DNA of 64,000 nt, taken from NCBI GenBank assembly GCA_040954595.2, contig CM082580.2:11718001-11782000 (forward strand), written 5' to 3'. Source of the DNA: Balanoglossus misakiensis (taxonomy: Eukaryota > Hemichordata). The notes beneath the pieces were generated by a model. The model saw only the letters and a list, made by a program, of their open reading frames with translations. It did not search any database and was not told where the DNA came from. How positions within the stretch are numbered: position 1 is the first letter of the stretch; each line of letters begins with the position of its first letter. Both the position numbers and the translations under genes were made by a program. Positions 61,842 through 64,000 of this stretch are shown in pieces.

Positions 61842-62009
61842 TTAAAGGCCAACGATCATCTTATGTGCATGTGCATAATTTTGTCGTTTCCCAATCTCTG
61901 ACACAGACTATGGTCACCGCCATCTTGCCTCATGGCATTGACTGTATACAATTTTGTAACCAGAGTCTCTGGATTGGCATATGCACATAAGATGATGGTC
62001 GCCCTTTAA
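61842..62009. mobile_element. MITE with long terminal inverted repeats and TTAA ends
   Basis: The left end is TTAAAGG followed by ATCATCTTATGTGCAT. The right end is its inverted counterpart; the two 29-bp arms match at 26 positions. TTAA at both outer edges fits a piggyBac-type TTAA target duplication. Total about 168 bp, no coding capacity. It lies in the presumed 3' UTR or flank of the Cys-rich membrane gene. Confidence 0.65.
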
Positions 62010-64000
62010 TACATAGTTGTAAATATTTTTTCTACCCAATTTACCATTGCCATAATCAATCTGGCAATTTTTGATTTTTTTTCAAAAATCATCGAGTATT
62101 TCCATTGTCTTCCTACATATAATTGCAGCTGGTTGCTCTTACAATACTCTGTGAAGTGATCAATTTCATCAAGATAAACCTGAATATTTGTTGTGGCAAA
62201 TATAACAACCATCAATCTGACATTGCTGACAGTGGTCACACAGTTTTATTTGTTGGAATTTTTATTTGATTGTTTCAAACTGCCATGCATTTTTTACATG
62301 TTTTTCTTAGGTTTTTGCTAACTTTTAAAACAAAGGTGTTCACAATGTTAAATGAACTGGTCTTGGCAAAATGGCCATATCTGATTGTTTTCTCATGGAA
62401 TCACTGTCTGAATGTCATTCTGTCTCTGAAAAAAAGCTATTTTTATACTTTGTTTAAAAAGGAATAGTGCTCATAATATTGTTTTGACAATTTTTATGTG
62501 TACATATAGCATATCAGTTATTTATACTTCTTATTCAGTAAAATATTTTTATTCAATATGCTGCATGGATTATCAGACTATTTAAGTATGGTATTAAAAA
62601 TATAGGGAATGTTTATTATTTCCCAACATTATTGTATTCTTCCAATTCTCATTATCTGCTCAACCTTCCCTCAAAGAAAATAGATTTTACTGGTCAGACT
62701 GAAATCTCAAAGTGAAACGATTACACGTTTGACAATAATACGGATTCTTGCACCAAGATCTGAATTTTATTCATGTAGAAATGCTCAAATAATGGACTTT
62801 ACAGACCACCGTGTGATCAGGGTAATCTCAAAAACAGATTTGCTATATGAATTGTATGATACGTGCCATATTTTCCTCTTGGAATCAATTGAATGATTTG
62901 AACATCTTTTTGTCCCAAATCAACACACTATAAGATTCAATGGATAGGAATTCCACAACACAAAGTGTCCATGGAAAGAGTATCATTATTGACAGAAACT
63001 GAAATAAATTGTTTTCACATCATTACCAACAGGTTGTGCGTTTGTATTGTGTTAACGTTTACTGACCTCTGACCCCCCATCAAATGACCTGAAAGGTCAA
63101 TGATAGGAAAGCTTCCATCTTGAAATAAATGTACAGGATTAAATGAGTTGCATGTTACTAACAAATGAGAAAGTGTCCATTAAATAGTAATTAGCCCCCA
63201 AACCTTATGCAATGCACTGTCAATTTTGAGAAATAATTCTATGGAAGACATGATATACCGGTAACCCATACCCATGACCCATCCATGTCCTTCCTAGTTC
63301 ACACAAACAAATTATCTGAAACATGCAGGCTGATACTGAAACCTATCACCCGATTATTTTTTTTATTTCGGATCACATAACTGACCTAACTTTTATGCAT
63401 AATCTACCATGACCATATTTTGGTCCAAATTGAAGAAAATGGGGTTGAAAATGTTAAAGCTATATTGTTGAGCATTGTTTTTTTTCAACAAAATACTCAA
63501 TTTTCACATATACCAGTTATTATATTTCTTGGCTATCAATAAACACCGTGATATACCATTAATGAAACAAAATTTCTTTGCATATTCAAACAAAATCTCA
63601 AGCCGGGAGAATAAATCCAAAAGGCCCTTATTCCAAGACAGCCTTTACTACCTCAAAATTCCTTACTGTTTTCACTAAAACTTATTCAGTTTTTTATCTC
63701 CCAATTAACTATTAAAGGATTCACAGATCAACTTCTGTCATCTTCAAAGCTCATCTGATCATGTTTTCTAGCCTATGTAGTGAAATAGTATTTCAGATAT
63801 AATGGCAGATGAATGCAAAATTCTTACATCTGACTTACTCCGTTCTAGCTGTTCTCAAATCAAGGTAGTTCTGAGTTGGCACACATGTATTCACAAACAT
63901 ACAAGACAGTGGGCTGCAGTGACTGCTAGAATGCCACTGTCTTGGAAAAAAAAGAGTTGTGAATTTATTGCACCATATCGAAGTAATCGATTGTGGTTTC
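62010..64000. other. AT-rich terminal stretch without a recognised gene
   Basis: No frame with good splice sites or family resemblance. It may include a long 3' UTR of the Cys-rich membrane gene; AATAAA-type hexamers occur near 63003 and 63124. Confidence 0.45.

Overview
The window is animal nuclear DNA. Genes are split by introns of about 60 bp to a few kb with GT-AG borders, polyadenylation signals follow several stop codons, and the protein families are metazoan: mucin-type GalNAc-transferases, a paired-like homeodomain with an OAR tail, a TRIM ligase and an SLC16-type transporter. Compact genes, AT-rich spacers, many small palindromic elements and a GALNT1-INO80C neighbourhood also known from vertebrates suggest a marine invertebrate, probably a deuterostome such as a hemichordate or amphioxus. 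The species cannot be fixed from sequence alone.

Left part (1-16.3 kb). The 3' ten exons of a GALNT1/13-type transferase (+) are followed by INO80C (-), which is head to head with a DUSP19-like phosphatase (+) across a 170-bp shared promoter. An aristaless/Arx-like homeobox gene (+) with a clear TATA box comes next, then poorly understood exon-like pieces: a 37-codon exon at 14.97 kb and an Arg-Gly-rich exon pair at 15.9-16.3 kb.

Middle (17.6-37 kb). A 14.5-kb tandem array of about 165 copies of an 87-bp unit dominates the window. Its core of about 135 copies is highly homogeneous. A related, more diverged outer family flanks it on both sides in the same orientation, with transitional monomers at the borders. 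Because 87 = 3 x 29, the core reads open on both strands over hundreds of codons, which I regard as a by-product. Two smaller arrays follow: a roughly 168-bp unit (3 copies, each carrying an exon-like segment on the minus strand) and a roughly 130-bp unit (about 6.5 copies).

Right part (37.4-64 kb). Here lie a Pro/Tyr-rich small membrane protein with a PPxY motif (+), an SLC16/monocarboxylate-transporter-like gene (+), a complete second GALNT (-, 587 aa, ten coding exons), an unrecognised putative single-pass membrane protein (-), an intronless TRIM-type RING/B-box protein with a long poly-Asp tail (-), and a 125-aa Cys-rich single-pass membrane protein (+).

There is no operon-like organisation. 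The shared themes are Golgi O-glycosylation (two GALNT paralogues in opposite orientation about 39 kb apart) and a bidirectional promoter serving a chromatin-remodelling subunit and a phosphatase. Exon coordinates were set by hand from splice consensus and reading-phase continuity. Every multi-exon model called confidently is phase-consistent throughout.
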